Below, in pieces: positions 17,243 through 26,682 of a stretch of DNA of 32,743 bases. The notes under the pieces are model-generated. The model was not told the origin of the DNA, made no database searches, and saw only the letters and a program-made list of their open reading frames with translations. This DNA comes from Planctomycetota bacterium (GTDB lineage Bacteria; Planctomycetota; JAJSAM01). A program made the translations under genes and the position numbers. Positions within the stretch are counted from its first letter, which is position 1; every line of letters starts with the position of its first letter. The stretch is from contig JALOQY010000005.1 in NCBI GenBank assembly GCA_025459285.1, forward strand, positions 1 to 32,743, in the 5' to 3' direction.

Positions 17243-18862
17243 TCAGCCCGCGCCCATCTTCTCGCGCAGGACGTCGCTCTTCAGGACGAAGGCGCCCCCG
17301 GCGGCCACCACGGCCCCCTCGGGGATCTCGCCCGTGACCTCCACGCGGTCGCCGCCGCCGTCCCGCACTTCGACCGCGCGGCGAACCCACAGGTCGCCCC
17401 GCCACCTGAAGAACACGAAGCTTTGCCCCTCGTCGGTCAGGACGGCGTCTCGCGGCACGAGGAGGGCCTGCCGGCCGGCAGGGATCTCCACCGTGACGGA
17501 GACGAACATCCCCGGGCGCAACCGGCCGTCGTGGGCGGACACCACCACGCGGGCTTTGACGGTGCGCGTGCGGGGATCCACCTCGCTGCCGAGGAGGTCG
17601 AGGGTGCCCTCGATGGAGGCGCCCCGTGCAACAGCCGCCCGGACGTGAGCCGGGAGGGGGCCCGTCTCCGAGAGCGCCTCGACCACCTCCGGCAGATCGC
17701 GCTCGTAGAGGTCGCACCACACCCACAGGGTTGACAGGCCGGCGACCGTGAACAGGCTCTCCTCGGGGGTGACCGTCCTCCCCACGGAGGCGGCGCGCGC
17801 CGTCACGACGCCGTCGCGCGGCGCGCGGATCTCGAGCCGGGAGAACTCCTCGGGGAGCTTCCCGGCGCGCAGGTCGGCGATCTCATCCGGGGCGAGGCCG
17901 AACACCTTGAGGGCCTGCTCCGCGGCGAGGAGTGACACCTCGGCCAGCTTCCTCGCGTGGTCCGCCTTCAGACGGTCGATGCCCAGCGACAGGCGAACTT
18001 CCTCGAGGAGCGCCTCGTACTCGGCTTCGGCGGTCTCCATTTCCTGGCGGGCCTCCTCGCGCTCCGCGCGCGCCGAGATCCCCCGGGCCTCGAGCTCCGT
18101 CTCGCGCTCGTGCCGGAGACGGAGCATCCGGAGCCGCGAAGCGGCGCCCACCAGCTTCCCCCGCCACTCGCCCACCGGCCCCCCGGCCGGCAGCGCACGC
18201 CCCTCCCCCGGCGATTCGGCGCGCGCCGCGAGTCCCGAAACGAGCTCCTCGAGGGCCGTGGCCACCGCGGCGCTCCGACCGGACTCCTCCCGCGCCACCT
18301 CCGCGGCGGCCAGGGCCTCCAGGAAAGACGCCTTCGCCTGTCCGAATTCCCCCGAGCGGATCACGGCGAGCAGGTCGCCAGTCATGACGGCCGCCCCCAG
18401 ATCCACCTCGACGGAGAGGATCCGACCCGGGGCCGGCGAGGCGACGTCCACGACCCTCGACCGGTCCGTCTCCACCCGGCCGTTGAGTCGGAGGGGCCGC
18501 ACGACCTCCCGGCGCTCGGCGGTCCCCCCGCGGATCAGCGCCTTCTCGACCTCGGGCTCGAGCTTCACCACCCCGACCTCGAAGCGGCACCCGCCGCAAT
18601 CGACGGCCGGCACCCCGTGGTCGCAGGCGACGCTTCCGAGCCGGTCGAGCGGCACCTCGCCGTCGTCCCCGCCGGCGTGCGCGGAATGATCGTGCCCGTC
18701 CTCGTCGTCGTGCTCCGCACCGTGATCGTGGCCGTCGCCCGCAAAGTGGGCATCGGCCGGCGCCGCCCCGAATCGCAGCGCACCGGTGGCGAACAGGACG
18801 CCGAGGGCGGCCAGAAGCACGAGGGGCAGGGCCAGCAGGCCGAGGCTTCTCCGGATGTCCAT
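17243..18862 (-). CDS. efflux RND periplasmic adaptor subunit (CusB/CzcB-like)
   Basis: MDIRRSLGLLALPLVLLAALGVLFATG...; His/Asp-rich HFAGDGHDHGAEHDDEDGHDHSAHAGG, CDHGVPAVDCGGC; membrane-fusion features ...VDVASPAPGRILSVEVDLGAAVMTGDLLAVI, IRAPRDGVVTARAASVGRTVTPEESLFTVAGLSTLWVWCDLYERDL. Confidence 0.93.
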   Translation of the reverse strand: MDIRRSLGLLALPLVLLAALGVLFATGALRFGAAPADAHFAGDGHDHGAEHDDEDGHDHSAHAGGDDGEVPLDRLGSVACDHGVPAVDCGGCRFEVGVVKLEPEVEKALIRGGTAERREVVRPLRLNGRVETDRSRVVDVASPAPGRILSVEVDLGAAVMTGDLLAVIRSGEFGQAKASFLEALAAAEVAREESGRSAAVATALEELVSGLAARAESPGEGRALPAGGPVGEWRGKLVGAASRLRMLRLRHERETELEARGISARAEREEARQEMETAEAEYEALLEEVRLSLGIDRLKADHARKLAEVSLLAAEQALKVFGLAPDEIADLRAGKLPEEFSRLEIRAPRDGVVTARAASVGRTVTPEESLFTVAGLSTLWVWCDLYERDLPEVVEALSETGPLPAHVRAAVARGASIEGTLDLLGSEVDPRTRTVKARVVVSAHDGRLRPGMFVSVTVEIPAGRQALLVPRDAVLTDEGQSFVFFRWRGDLWVRRAVEVRDGGGDRVEVTGEIPEGAVVAAGGAFVLKSDVLREKMGAG

Positions 18863-18863
18863 G

Positions 18864-20195
18864 TCAGTCACTCCTTTCCATCGAGACCAGATCGCGACCG
18901 GTGATCCGCTCCACGTCGGCCCGCGCCGCGTGCCAGGCGGCCCGGGCGGTAACGAGACTCTCCTCCGCTTCGAGCAGCGTGCGCCAGGCGTCGAGAACTT
19001 CGAGGCTGCCGGTCTTTCCGAGTTCGAAGCTGTCCCGCGCCGCGGTGAGAAGGAGCCGCGCCGCCGGAACCACGCGCTCCGCGAGCGCCGCGACTTCACG
19101 GGCCGCGCCGGCAAGTGCATCGTGGGCGACCAGCAGTTCCTGCCGCAGCCCGACCTCGGCGGCGCGGGCCTCGGCCCGGGCCCGATCGAGTTCCGCCGCG
19201 GCCTCGAGGACGGCGCCTTCGTTCCGGTCGAAGATCGGCAGCGGAACCGAGACACCCACCGTGAAGAAAGCTTCCCCGGACTCCCGGGCGTGCCGGACGG
19301 AAGCCTGAAGGGTCAGGTCGGGGATCCGCCGGGCCTTCTCCAGAGCGAGGCGCGCCTTCGCCGCCTCCACTTCGGCGGCGAGGGCCCGAAGGCCGGGGCT
19401 GCCGGGGAGGAAGGCCTCGACCCGGGCGAGGGGTGGCGCCGGTCGGACCGCGCCGAGGTCCCCCGTCACCGAGGAGAAGGCCGCCCGGTCGCCTCCCCAC
19501 GTCGCGGCGAGCGCGTGACGCTTCACGTCGAGGTCCCGGCGCGCGCGCTCCTCCCCGAGCCGGACGAGTTCGCGTTCGAGGAGTGCCCGGCTCTCTTCCA
19601 CGCGGGGCGTCTGGCCCGCCGCGATCCGCTCCCCCACCGAGCGGGCGACCTCGTCGCCGAGTCGCGCGGTCGCTTCGAGTACGCGCAGGCGCTCCTGGGC
19701 CGCCAGCACCTCGTAGAAGGCGCGGGCCGCGCGGGCGAGCGCGCAAAGCCGGGCCGCCTCGTGTTCGTGGGCCGCCCGGTCGAGGCCGGCGCGCGCCTCG
19801 TCCTCATGGTGGCCGAGCTGTCCGGCGAGGAGGATCTCCTGGCTCAGGCCGACACCGAGTTCCGCGGCGTCGAAGCCGCCGTACCCGCCCTGCCCCCCGA
19901 ACTCCTCCGCTTCGAGGGAGAGCTCCGGGTTCGGGAGCCGGCCCGCGGAGAGCAGACGAGCCTCCGCGCTCCGGACGGCGAAGGACGCCCCGGCCAGTTC
20001 GGGGCTCCCGAGGAGCGCCGCGGCCAGCACGTCCGCCAGGGCGATCTCGCCGGTGGGCTCCGCGGGCGCCCCGGCGGCGGGCGAAGGCGGTCCACCCGGG
20101 TGATGTGGAGGCGGTGCGGGGTGATCGGGCGGGCCCGAGGCGCACGCGGCGACCAGCAGAAGTGCAGCGAGAACGGCGAGCCGACGATGTGACAT
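18864..20195 (-). CDS. TolC-family outer membrane efflux protein (CusC/CzcC-like)
   Basis: Lipoprotein signal MSHRRLAVLAALLLVAACASG; ...EIALADVLAAALLGSPELAGASFAVRSAEARLLSAGRLPNPELSLEAEEFGG...; stop lies 1 nt before the adaptor ATG. Confidence 0.92.
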   Translation of the reverse strand: MSHRRLAVLAALLLVAACASGPPDHPAPPPHHPGGPPSPAAGAPAEPTGEIALADVLAAALLGSPELAGASFAVRSAEARLLSAGRLPNPELSLEAEEFGGQGGYGGFDAAELGVGLSQEILLAGQLGHHEDEARAGLDRAAHEHEAARLCALARAARAFYEVLAAQERLRVLEATARLGDEVARSVGERIAAGQTPRVEESRALLERELVRLGEERARRDLDVKRHALAATWGGDRAAFSSVTGDLGAVRPAPPLARVEAFLPGSPGLRALAAEVEAAKARLALEKARRIPDLTLQASVRHARESGEAFFTVGVSVPLPIFDRNEGAVLEAAAELDRARAEARAAEVGLRQELLVAHDALAGAAREVAALAERVVPAARLLLTAARDSFELGKTGSLEVLDAWRTLLEAEESLVTARAAWHAARADVERITGRDLVSMERSD

Positions 20196-20249
20196 GGCGG
20201 AGTCCCGGAGAACGGGGAGCGGAAAGTGGGGCGGGGAGCGGCGTGGACT

Positions 20250-20576
20250 CTAGATCGTGAGGATCGGCAAGACCGGCGGGGTCGGTGGCGCGGCACGCTC
20301 CGGGGAGACCCGGAGAGCGATGCCCGTCCCGGGACCGTCCGAGGGGACGCACGCGCCGGGGGCCGGCGCGACGGTCGGAAGGGGCGCCGGGCGCGACGGA
20401 CCCTTCGCCACCGGGCTGTCGATGTCCTCGCAGTCGCCGGTATCGCTCTGGCAGGGGGCCGGAGAGTGGTGCTCGAGGTCCGCGTGGTTCCCCGGCGCGA
20501 CGCAGAGCACGAGACCCTGCGGCCAGAGGGTGACCACGGCGAGCGCGGCGAGAAAGAGGATCGGACGGACGGCCAT
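20250..20576 (-). CDS. small exported Cys/His/Asp-containing protein at the head of the efflux operon
   Basis: 108 aa: MAVRPILFLAALAVVTLWPQGLVLCVAPGNHADLEHHSPAPCQSDTGDCEDIDSPVAKG...; signal peptide then LCVAPGNHADLEHH, C and DCEDID motifs; same strand and 54 nt upstream of the TolC gene. Confidence 0.62.
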   Translation of the reverse strand: MAVRPILFLAALAVVTLWPQGLVLCVAPGNHADLEHHSPAPCQSDTGDCEDIDSPVAKGPSRPAPLPTVAPAPGACVPSDGPGTGIALRVSPERAAPPTPPVLPILTI

Positions 20577-20605
20577 CGGCCGGAGAGGGTAGGGGCTTCG
20601 TGCAC

Positions 20606-20625
20606 GCGGGGCAAGAAACCCCCGC
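20606..20625. terminator. short GC hairpin
   Basis: GCGGGG (20606..20611) CAAGAAAC CCCCGC (20620..20625) between divergent genes. Confidence 0.3.
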
Positions 20626-20686
20626 CAGCAGCCCGTCGACGCAAGCCCTCAGGCGCGCGGCAGCCCCTCGGCGACGGGCTGCTGGC
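20624..20686. repeat. REP-like inverted repeat (family A, copy 1)
   Basis: GCCAGCAGCCCGTCG (20624..20638) and CGACGGGCTGCTGGC (20672..20686): perfect 15-bp arms, 33-nt spacer. Confidence 0.8.
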
Positions 20687-20771
20687 AGCCGCCGGCGTCA
20701 ACGGGTAAAGGAGTCCCGTTCCCGGAGGATCGTGGTAAGAATAGGCTTTCCGTCCTCGCAGGGAGCAAACC

Positions 20772-22205
20772 ATGCACGAACAGATTGAAGAGCGATTCCG
20801 GGAGGTCGTGCCGGCGATCGACTTCTGCTCGCTCCGCGTCGTCCGGGAGGACTCCGAGACGATCCAGGTGCGGCAGGGGATCCTCCAGCCGGTAACGAGC
20901 CTCGCGGACACGGGAGCCATGGTGACGGTCCTCGACAAGGGGGGCATGGGCTACGCCGCCACGAGCGACCTCTCGAAGGCCGGGCTCCGGAAGGCCATCA
21001 GCGCGGCCCGGGGCTGGGCGCGCGCCACACGGAAGAAGAGCGTCGTCGACTTCCGCAAGGTGGCGACCCCCGCTCCGAAGGGAGAATGGAAGAGCCCGGT
21101 CGTGACGCCCTGGGAATCCGTGCCGCTCGCCGAGAAGATCGACCTCCTCAAGGCCCAGAACGCGAAGCTGAAGACCGACCCCCGCATCGTGGACTGGTCG
21201 GGGATGCTCTGGCACACGCGAAAGGAGCAGCTCTACCTGACCGCCGACGGCGGCCGGGTCCTCCAGGAGTTCCGCTACCTGATCCCGGGCCTCTCGGTGA
21301 CCGCCAACGAGGGCGCCGAAACCGTGAGCCGCAACTTCGGCGGCTTCGATCTCGGCCGGCAGGGAGGGATGGAGGTCCTCGGGGAGATCCGGTTCACCGA
21401 GCAGGCCGACACCATCGCCCGTGAGGTGCTGGAGCTCCTGTCGGCACCGAACTGCCCGACGGGCTCCATGGACCTCCTGCTCGACGCCGACCAGATGTAC
21501 CTCCAGATCCACGAGTCCATCGGCCACCCGCTGGAGCTCGACCGGATCCTCGGCGACGAGCGGAACTACGCCGGCACGAGCTTCGTGACCCTCGACATGC
21601 TCGGCACGTACCGCTACGGCTCCGACCTCCTGAACATCGCCTTCGATCCGACGATCCAGGACGAGTTCGCCACCTACGGCTGGGACGACGACGGGGAGCG
21701 GGCGGAAAAGACGTACATCATCCGCAATGGCATCCTGGAACGCGCGCTCGGCGGGGTGACCTCCCAGGCCCGGGCCGGGAAGCCCGGCGTCGCCAACTCG
21801 CGGGCCTGCTCCTGGAACCGCCAGCCGATCGACCGCATGGCGAACCTGAACCTGGAGCCCGGCGCCTCGACCTTCGACGAGATGGTCCGTGCGATCGAGC
21901 ACGGGGTCTGCATGAAGCGCAACTGCTCGTGGTCGATCGACGACAGCCGGAACAAGTTCCAGTTCGGCTGCGAGTATGGCCGCGTGATCCGCGACGGGAC
22001 ACTCGCGGAGGTGGTGAAGAAGCCCAACTACAAGGGCATCAGCGCCACCTTCTGGCGGAACCTGAAGATGGTCGGTGACCGCTCCACCTTCCAGGTTCTC
22101 GGGACCCCGTTCTGCGGGAAGGGCGAGCCGAACCAGGGCGTGAAGGTCGGCCACGCGACGCCGGCCTGCGTGTTCGGAAACGTGGACGTCTTCGGAGGAG
22201 TCTAG
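20772..22205 (+). CDS. tldD: TldD-family metalloprotease
   Basis: 477 aa with HESIGHPLELDRILGDERNYAGTSFV (HExxxH), ...TYIIRNGILERALGGVTSQARAGKPGVANSRACSWNRQPIDRMANLNLEPGAS...; RBS-like AGGGAG upstream. Confidence 0.93.
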   Translation: MHEQIEERFREVVPAIDFCSLRVVREDSETIQVRQGILQPVTSLADTGAMVTVLDKGGMGYAATSDLSKAGLRKAISAARGWARATRKKSVVDFRKVATPAPKGEWKSPVVTPWESVPLAEKIDLLKAQNAKLKTDPRIVDWSGMLWHTRKEQLYLTADGGRVLQEFRYLIPGLSVTANEGAETVSRNFGGFDLGRQGGMEVLGEIRFTEQADTIAREVLELLSAPNCPTGSMDLLLDADQMYLQIHESIGHPLELDRILGDERNYAGTSFVTLDMLGTYRYGSDLLNIAFDPTIQDEFATYGWDDDGERAEKTYIIRNGILERALGGVTSQARAGKPGVANSRACSWNRQPIDRMANLNLEPGASTFDEMVRAIEHGVCMKRNCSWSIDDSRNKFQFGCEYGRVIRDGTLAEVVKKPNYKGISATFWRNLKMVGDRSTFQVLGTPFCGKGEPNQGVKVGHATPACVFGNVDVFGGV

Positions 22206-22207
22206 TC

Positions 22208-23530
22208 ATGCAGGCCTACTTTGAGGAACTCGCCGACTTCCTGACGAAGAGCCTCCACAAGCGGGAGGTCTTCACCGCCGGCTTCTCCGGCGAGGATTCG
22301 GACTTCGTGCGCTTCAACCACGACAAGATCCGGCAGGCCGGCGCGGTTTCGCAGCGCTACCTGTCGCTGGACCTGATCCGGGGGGCGCGGCACGCCTCCG
22401 GAGCGGTGACCCTCACCGGAGGGAAGAACGAGGACCACCGGCGGGTGAAGGCGCTCCTCGCCGATCTCCGCGCCAAGCTCCCGAACCTCCCCGACGATCC
22501 GCACCTCCTCTACTCCACGGAAGTCCGGTCCACGTCGGAGACGGCACAGAACCGCCTGCCCGACGCGAAGGAGGCCGCGGTCGACGTCATGGCCGCCGGC
22601 AAGGGCCACGACCTCGTGGGGATCCTCGCGGCCGGCGGGATCCACGCCGGCTTCGCCAACTCCTTCGGCCAGCGCAACTGGTTCACGACGTACTCCTTCA
22701 ACTTCGACTGGAGCCTGTATCACGCCACGGACAAGGCAGTGAAGTGCGCATACGCCGGGTTCGACTGGTCGCCGGACGCCCTCCGGGAGAAGATGGCCGC
22801 CGCCGCCGAGCAGCTCGTCGTCCTCCGCCGGGTCCCGAAGACGATCCCCCCGGGCGATTACCGCGTCTACATGGCCCCGGTGGCCCTCGCCGACTTCGTT
22901 GGAATGCTCTCCTGGGGCGGCTTCGGGCTCAAGTCGCACCGCACGAAGCAGACCGTGCTCCTCCGGATGGCCGAGGCCGGCGCCACGCTCCACCCGTCGG
23001 TCACGATCCGCGAGAACACGAAGGAAGGGGTGTCGCCCAACTTCCAGGAGAAGGGCTTCCTGAAGCCGGACGCCGTAACGCTGATCGAGGGAGGACGCCT
23101 CGCCGACACCCTCGTCTCGCCGAGAAGCTCGAAGGAGTTCGACGTTCCCACCAACGGCGCCAACGGGATGGAGGCGCCGTCGAGCCTCGACATCGCCCCC
23201 GGCGACCTGAGAAGGGAGGAGATCCTCGCGCGGCTCGACACCGGCGTGTGGATCAACAACGTCTGGTACCTGAACTACTCCGACCGGCCCGGCTGCCGGA
23301 TCACCGGAATGACCCGGTTCGCCTGTTTCTGGGTGGAGAAGGGGCAGGTCGTCGCCCCCATCAACGTCATGCGCTTCGACGAGACGATCTACCGGGCGCT
23401 CGGCGAGAACCTCCTCGGGCTCACCCGGGAACGGGACATGCTCCTCGACTCCGGGACCTACGGCGGCCGCTCAACCGAGTCGGCGCGCGTCCCCGGCGCC
23501 CTGATCGACAAGTTCCACTTCAACCTCTGA
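22208..23530 (+). CDS. TldE/PmbA-family partner protein
   Basis: 440 aa, starts 2 nt after the tldD stop; DFVRFNHDKIRQAGAVSQRYLSLDLIRGARHASGAVTLTG... ; C-terminal GVWINNVWYLNYSDRPGCRITGMTRFACFWVEKGQ. Confidence 0.9.
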   Translation: MQAYFEELADFLTKSLHKREVFTAGFSGEDSDFVRFNHDKIRQAGAVSQRYLSLDLIRGARHASGAVTLTGGKNEDHRRVKALLADLRAKLPNLPDDPHLLYSTEVRSTSETAQNRLPDAKEAAVDVMAAGKGHDLVGILAAGGIHAGFANSFGQRNWFTTYSFNFDWSLYHATDKAVKCAYAGFDWSPDALREKMAAAAEQLVVLRRVPKTIPPGDYRVYMAPVALADFVGMLSWGGFGLKSHRTKQTVLLRMAEAGATLHPSVTIRENTKEGVSPNFQEKGFLKPDAVTLIEGGRLADTLVSPRSSKEFDVPTNGANGMEAPSSLDIAPGDLRREEILARLDTGVWINNVWYLNYSDRPGCRITGMTRFACFWVEKGQVVAPINVMRFDETIYRALGENLLGLTRERDMLLDSGTYGGRSTESARVPGALIDKFHFNL

Positions 23531-23570
23531 ACGCGACCGGGCGCACCGCGAACACCTCAAGTCGGCGGCG

Positions 23571-23601
23571 CCGGAAGACCGATGATAGACGGGTCTTCCG
23601 G
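23571..23601. terminator. strong hairpin downstream of the tldDE operon
   Basis: CCGGAAGACC (23571..23580) GATGATAGACG GGTCTTCCGG (23592..23601): perfect 10-bp stem, 11-nt loop, between the tldE-like stop and the pilin start. Confidence 0.6.
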
Positions 23602-23624
23602 TTGCCGTCAGATCGAGGTGCTTC

Positions 23625-24317
23625 ATGCGATCCGTCCGGGGTTTCACGCTACTCGAGCTGATGATCGTCATCGCGGTCATCGCCATCATCGCCGCCATCG
23701 CCATCCCCAATCTCCTCGCCGCCCGCCTCAACGCCAACGAGGACTCGGCGATCGCGACTCTCCGGAACCTCATTTCGGCGCAGTCCCAGTTCCAGTGCAT
23801 GGCCAAGGCCGACGTGAATCTGGACGGCACCGGCGAGTTCGGCGGGTTCCTCGAGCTGACCGGCGCGGGCGACGTCCGGGAGGATCCTCTCATCGGTCCC
23901 ATCCGCACGCCGGTGATGTCGGGGGGGTTCCGGCGGGTCACCACCGGCGGCTACACCGTCCGTTCGGGCTACTACTTCATGATCCTCCTGCCCGGCCCCA
24001 CCGGGGCGGGAGTCTGCCTCGACAGTGCCGCGGTGACCCCGGACGCGGTGGACCCTCGGCTCTCCGCGAGCTTCTGGTGCTGCTACGCCTGGCCCGAGAC
24101 CTACGGTTCCTCGGGCCGGCGCACGTTCCTCATCAACCAGAGCGGGGACATCGTCTTCACGGAACACGCGAACTACACGGGCGGGGAGGACCCCGCGCCG
24201 ATGCCCCCCGGAGCCGGCTTCCTCCCCCCCGGCGGAGGCGAGACCGATCTCATCGACGGCCTCCTCGCCGTGGGCGAGACCGGCTGCGACGGGAACCTCT
24301 GGAGGGAAGTCGATTAG
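23625..24317 (+). CDS. type IV pilin-like (pseudopilin) protein
   Basis: MRSVRGFTLLELMIVIAVIAIIAAIAIPNLLAARLNANEDSAIATLRNLISAQSQFQ: class III prepilin signal with G|FTLLE cleavage site. Confidence 0.92.
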   Translation: MRSVRGFTLLELMIVIAVIAIIAAIAIPNLLAARLNANEDSAIATLRNLISAQSQFQCMAKADVNLDGTGEFGGFLELTGAGDVREDPLIGPIRTPVMSGGFRRVTTGGYTVRSGYYFMILLPGPTGAGVCLDSAAVTPDAVDPRLSASFWCCYAWPETYGSSGRRTFLINQSGDIVFTEHANYTGGEDPAPMPPGAGFLPPGGGETDLIDGLLAVGETGCDGNLWREVD

Positions 24318-24383
24318 GGCCGGTGCGTCCGTGAGGACGAGGCCGGGAAGCACGCCGGGTCCGAGGGATGGCCCGGGCGGCCT

Positions 24384-24899
24384 CTACTTCGGCGCGCCGG
24401 GGCCGTCGGGGACGAGGCGGATCGAGACCGAGTTGATGCAGTACCGCCGTCCCGTGGGGGGCGGGCCGTCGTCGAAGACGTGGCCCAGATGGCCGCCGCA
24501 GCTCCGGCAGGTGACCTCCGTGCGGCGCATCCCGTACGAGAAGTCCTCCGACTCCTCCACCGCGAAGGCCTCGAGCGCTTCGAAGAAACTGGGCCAGCCG
24601 CAGCCGGAATCGAACTTGGCATCGGATCGGAACAGCGGCGTCCCGCAACCCGCGCAGAGGTAGGTGCCGGGCGTCTTCGTCGCCCAGTACTTCCCGGTGA
24701 ATGCCCGTTCGGTGCCCTTCTCCCGCAGGATCCCGTACTCCTCGGCGGTGAGGGTCTTCCGCCACTCTTCGTCGCTCTTCACGGTCTTCTCCGTTTTCCC
24801 CGCGAGGTCCGTACCCCGACCCGGCGCATCCGGTCTCGCGCACGCGGCGAGGAGGATCGGGACGATGATCAGGAGCGTCGCGCTCGCACGCTGTCGCAT
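24384..24899 (-). CDS. msrB: exported lipoprotein methionine-R-sulfoxide reductase
   Basis: Start M29 of [27 protein letters not shown] (lipobox LAAC); [62 protein letters not shown]. Confidence 0.95.
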   Translation of the reverse strand: MRQRASATLLIIVPILLAACARPDAPGRGTDLAGKTEKTVKSDEEWRKTLTAEEYGILREKGTERAFTGKYWATKTPGTYLCAGCGTPLFRSDAKFDSGCGWPSFFEALEAFAVEESEDFSYGMRRTEVTCRSCGGHLGHVFDDGPPPTGRRYCINSVSIRLVPDGPGAPK

Positions 24900-24988
24900 G
24901 GCGCCTCCGGTTTGAGGGGTCCGGACCGGAACACCCGCCTCCGGACCCGGACCATGAGTAAACCACGGGCGCCACGCCGGCAAGAACG

Positions 24989-25004
24989 AGGCTGCTGGCA
25001 GCCT
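24989..25004. repeat. REP-like fragment (family A, copy 2, short)
   Basis: AGGCTGCTGGCAGCCT: 6-bp arms around CTGG; GGCTGCTGGCAGCC is identical to the right end of copy 1. Confidence 0.5.
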
Positions 25005-25075
25005 GTGGTAATCTCCTCAAGTCCACTTCCGGCGGTTCCGATCCGGATCTGGACCGATTCCGGAGTGGCTCGACC

Positions 25076-26656
25076 ATGAACATCCAGCGCCCGCGCTTCG
25101 CCGTCGTTCTGGTGACACTGCTGGCGATCGTATCGCCCTCTGCCGGTGGCGACACGGGGATGGAGCCGATCGGACCGCAGGAGCCGGACGCCCAGGAGCA
25201 GCTCGGCATCTACGAGCTGAACCTGGCCCGGCATGACCCGCCGGCCTACGGGCAGAAGATCGGCGTCGATCTGGACTCGGTGGAGCCCCGCGCTCCCCTC
25301 GCGGTGAGTCGCGAACTGACCGGATCCGCCCGGTATCACGCCCTCGAGATGCTGGCCTACCGCTACTTCAACCACGTGAGTCCCGTCACCGGGAAAGCCG
25401 CGAACCAGATGGCGGTGGACCACGGATACGACCTCTTCGGGAGTGGCCTCAACTACCCGTGGGAGGACGCGAACTACATCGAGTCCATCGCCTACGGCAT
25501 GAACGCTCTGCCCGACTTCCCGGCGGCGCTCGAGGGGCTCATCCGCGACCTCGGGGTCCCGAGCCTCGGCCATCGTCTCCACCTGCTCGCCATCAACCCC
25601 GGTTTCGTGAACCACCGGGAGGTCGGCCTCGGACGCGCCGCCGAGCTCTTCACCCGCTACTATGCCGTCCACACCGGCTACGTGCGTGCGTCGGACCTCT
25701 TCCTCACCGGTGTCGTCTACGAAGACCGCAATGGCAACGGCCGCTACGACCTGTCGGAGGGGATCGGCGGGGCGACCGTCTCCGCCGCGACCTACTCCAC
25801 GGAGACCATGACCCAGGGCGGGTGGTCCCTGCGCGTGCCGGCGGGGCGCTACCGCGTGACCTGCTCCGGAGGGGCCTTCGCGGGCGAAGCGTTCGCCGAC
25901 GCCGACGTGGTGGACGGGAACGTGGAGGTCGACTTCCGCAGCGGTCACACTCGCGGCATGGTGGATTTCGCACCCGCTCCCGACTTCCCGGTCTCCATCG
26001 AGGCGGCACCGCCCACGGGAACTGCGCCTCTCCAGGTCCTGTTCACCGCCCTGAGCTCCGCCGAGGATGCCGGCTACACCTGGACCTTCCCGGGGGGTGA
26101 GACCGTCGAGGGGCCGGCGGCCACGCGGGTGTTCGCGGCCGCGGGTCTCTTCCCGGTGACCGTGCGCGCGGAGTCCCCGACCCTCGGGCGGGAGCACGCT
26201 CTGGCGCTCGTCGCGGTGGGCGGAGAGGCCGGGGCCGGGGAGGGGACCACGCCCCCGGCGGACCGTTCCCTCCGGGTCCGGAAGCAGGTGGCGAAGGCCA
26301 ACCTGGCCCTGGCCGGCGCGGACCGACTGCGACTCCAGGCGACGATCACGATGCCGGAGGGCTTCATGCCCGGCGCGCACCCCGTGGCGGTCTCGGTGGC
26401 CGGGGTGACGATGACCTTCGTGCTCGACGCCAGGAACCGCGCGGTGGACGATCTGGGGAACCGGATCTCGCTCCGCTACCGTCGTCCGAAGGACGGCGGA
26501 CCGCTGGGGCCGAACATCCCGGCCCGTCTCGACGTGACTCTCCGCGGCGACTTCCGGGACGCCTTCCTGGCCGCCGGCCTCGGCGCCCTTCCCGTGAAGA
26601 CGACCCCGGTCACCACTCCCGCCGGCTTCCTCCTCCGCGAACTGGTCTATCGCTGA
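25076..26656 (+). CDS. secreted CAP/SCP-domain protein with SdrD-B-like and PKD-like domains
   Basis: Signal peptide; QLGIYELNLARHDPPAYGQKIGV...SRELTGSARYHALEMLAYRYFNHVSP (CAP), VVYEDRNGNGRYDLSEGIGGATVSA (SdrD-B-like), APLQVLFTALSSAEDAGYTWTFPGGETVEGPAATRVFAAAGLFPVTV (PKD). Confidence 0.85.
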   Translation: MNIQRPRFAVVLVTLLAIVSPSAGGDTGMEPIGPQEPDAQEQLGIYELNLARHDPPAYGQKIGVDLDSVEPRAPLAVSRELTGSARYHALEMLAYRYFNHVSPVTGKAANQMAVDHGYDLFGSGLNYPWEDANYIESIAYGMNALPDFPAALEGLIRDLGVPSLGHRLHLLAINPGFVNHREVGLGRAAELFTRYYAVHTGYVRASDLFLTGVVYEDRNGNGRYDLSEGIGGATVSAATYSTETMTQGGWSLRVPAGRYRVTCSGGAFAGEAFADADVVDGNVEVDFRSGHTRGMVDFAPAPDFPVSIEAAPPTGTAPLQVLFTALSSAEDAGYTWTFPGGETVEGPAATRVFAAAGLFPVTVRAESPTLGREHALALVAVGGEAGAGEGTTPPADRSLRVRKQVAKANLALAGADRLRLQATITMPEGFMPGAHPVAVSVAGVTMTFVLDARNRAVDDLGNRISLRYRRPKDGGPLGPNIPARLDVTLRGDFRDAFLAAGLGALPVKTTPVTTPAGFLLRELVYR

Positions 26657-26682
26657 CCGGGGACGCCCGGCGGACCACCCCG

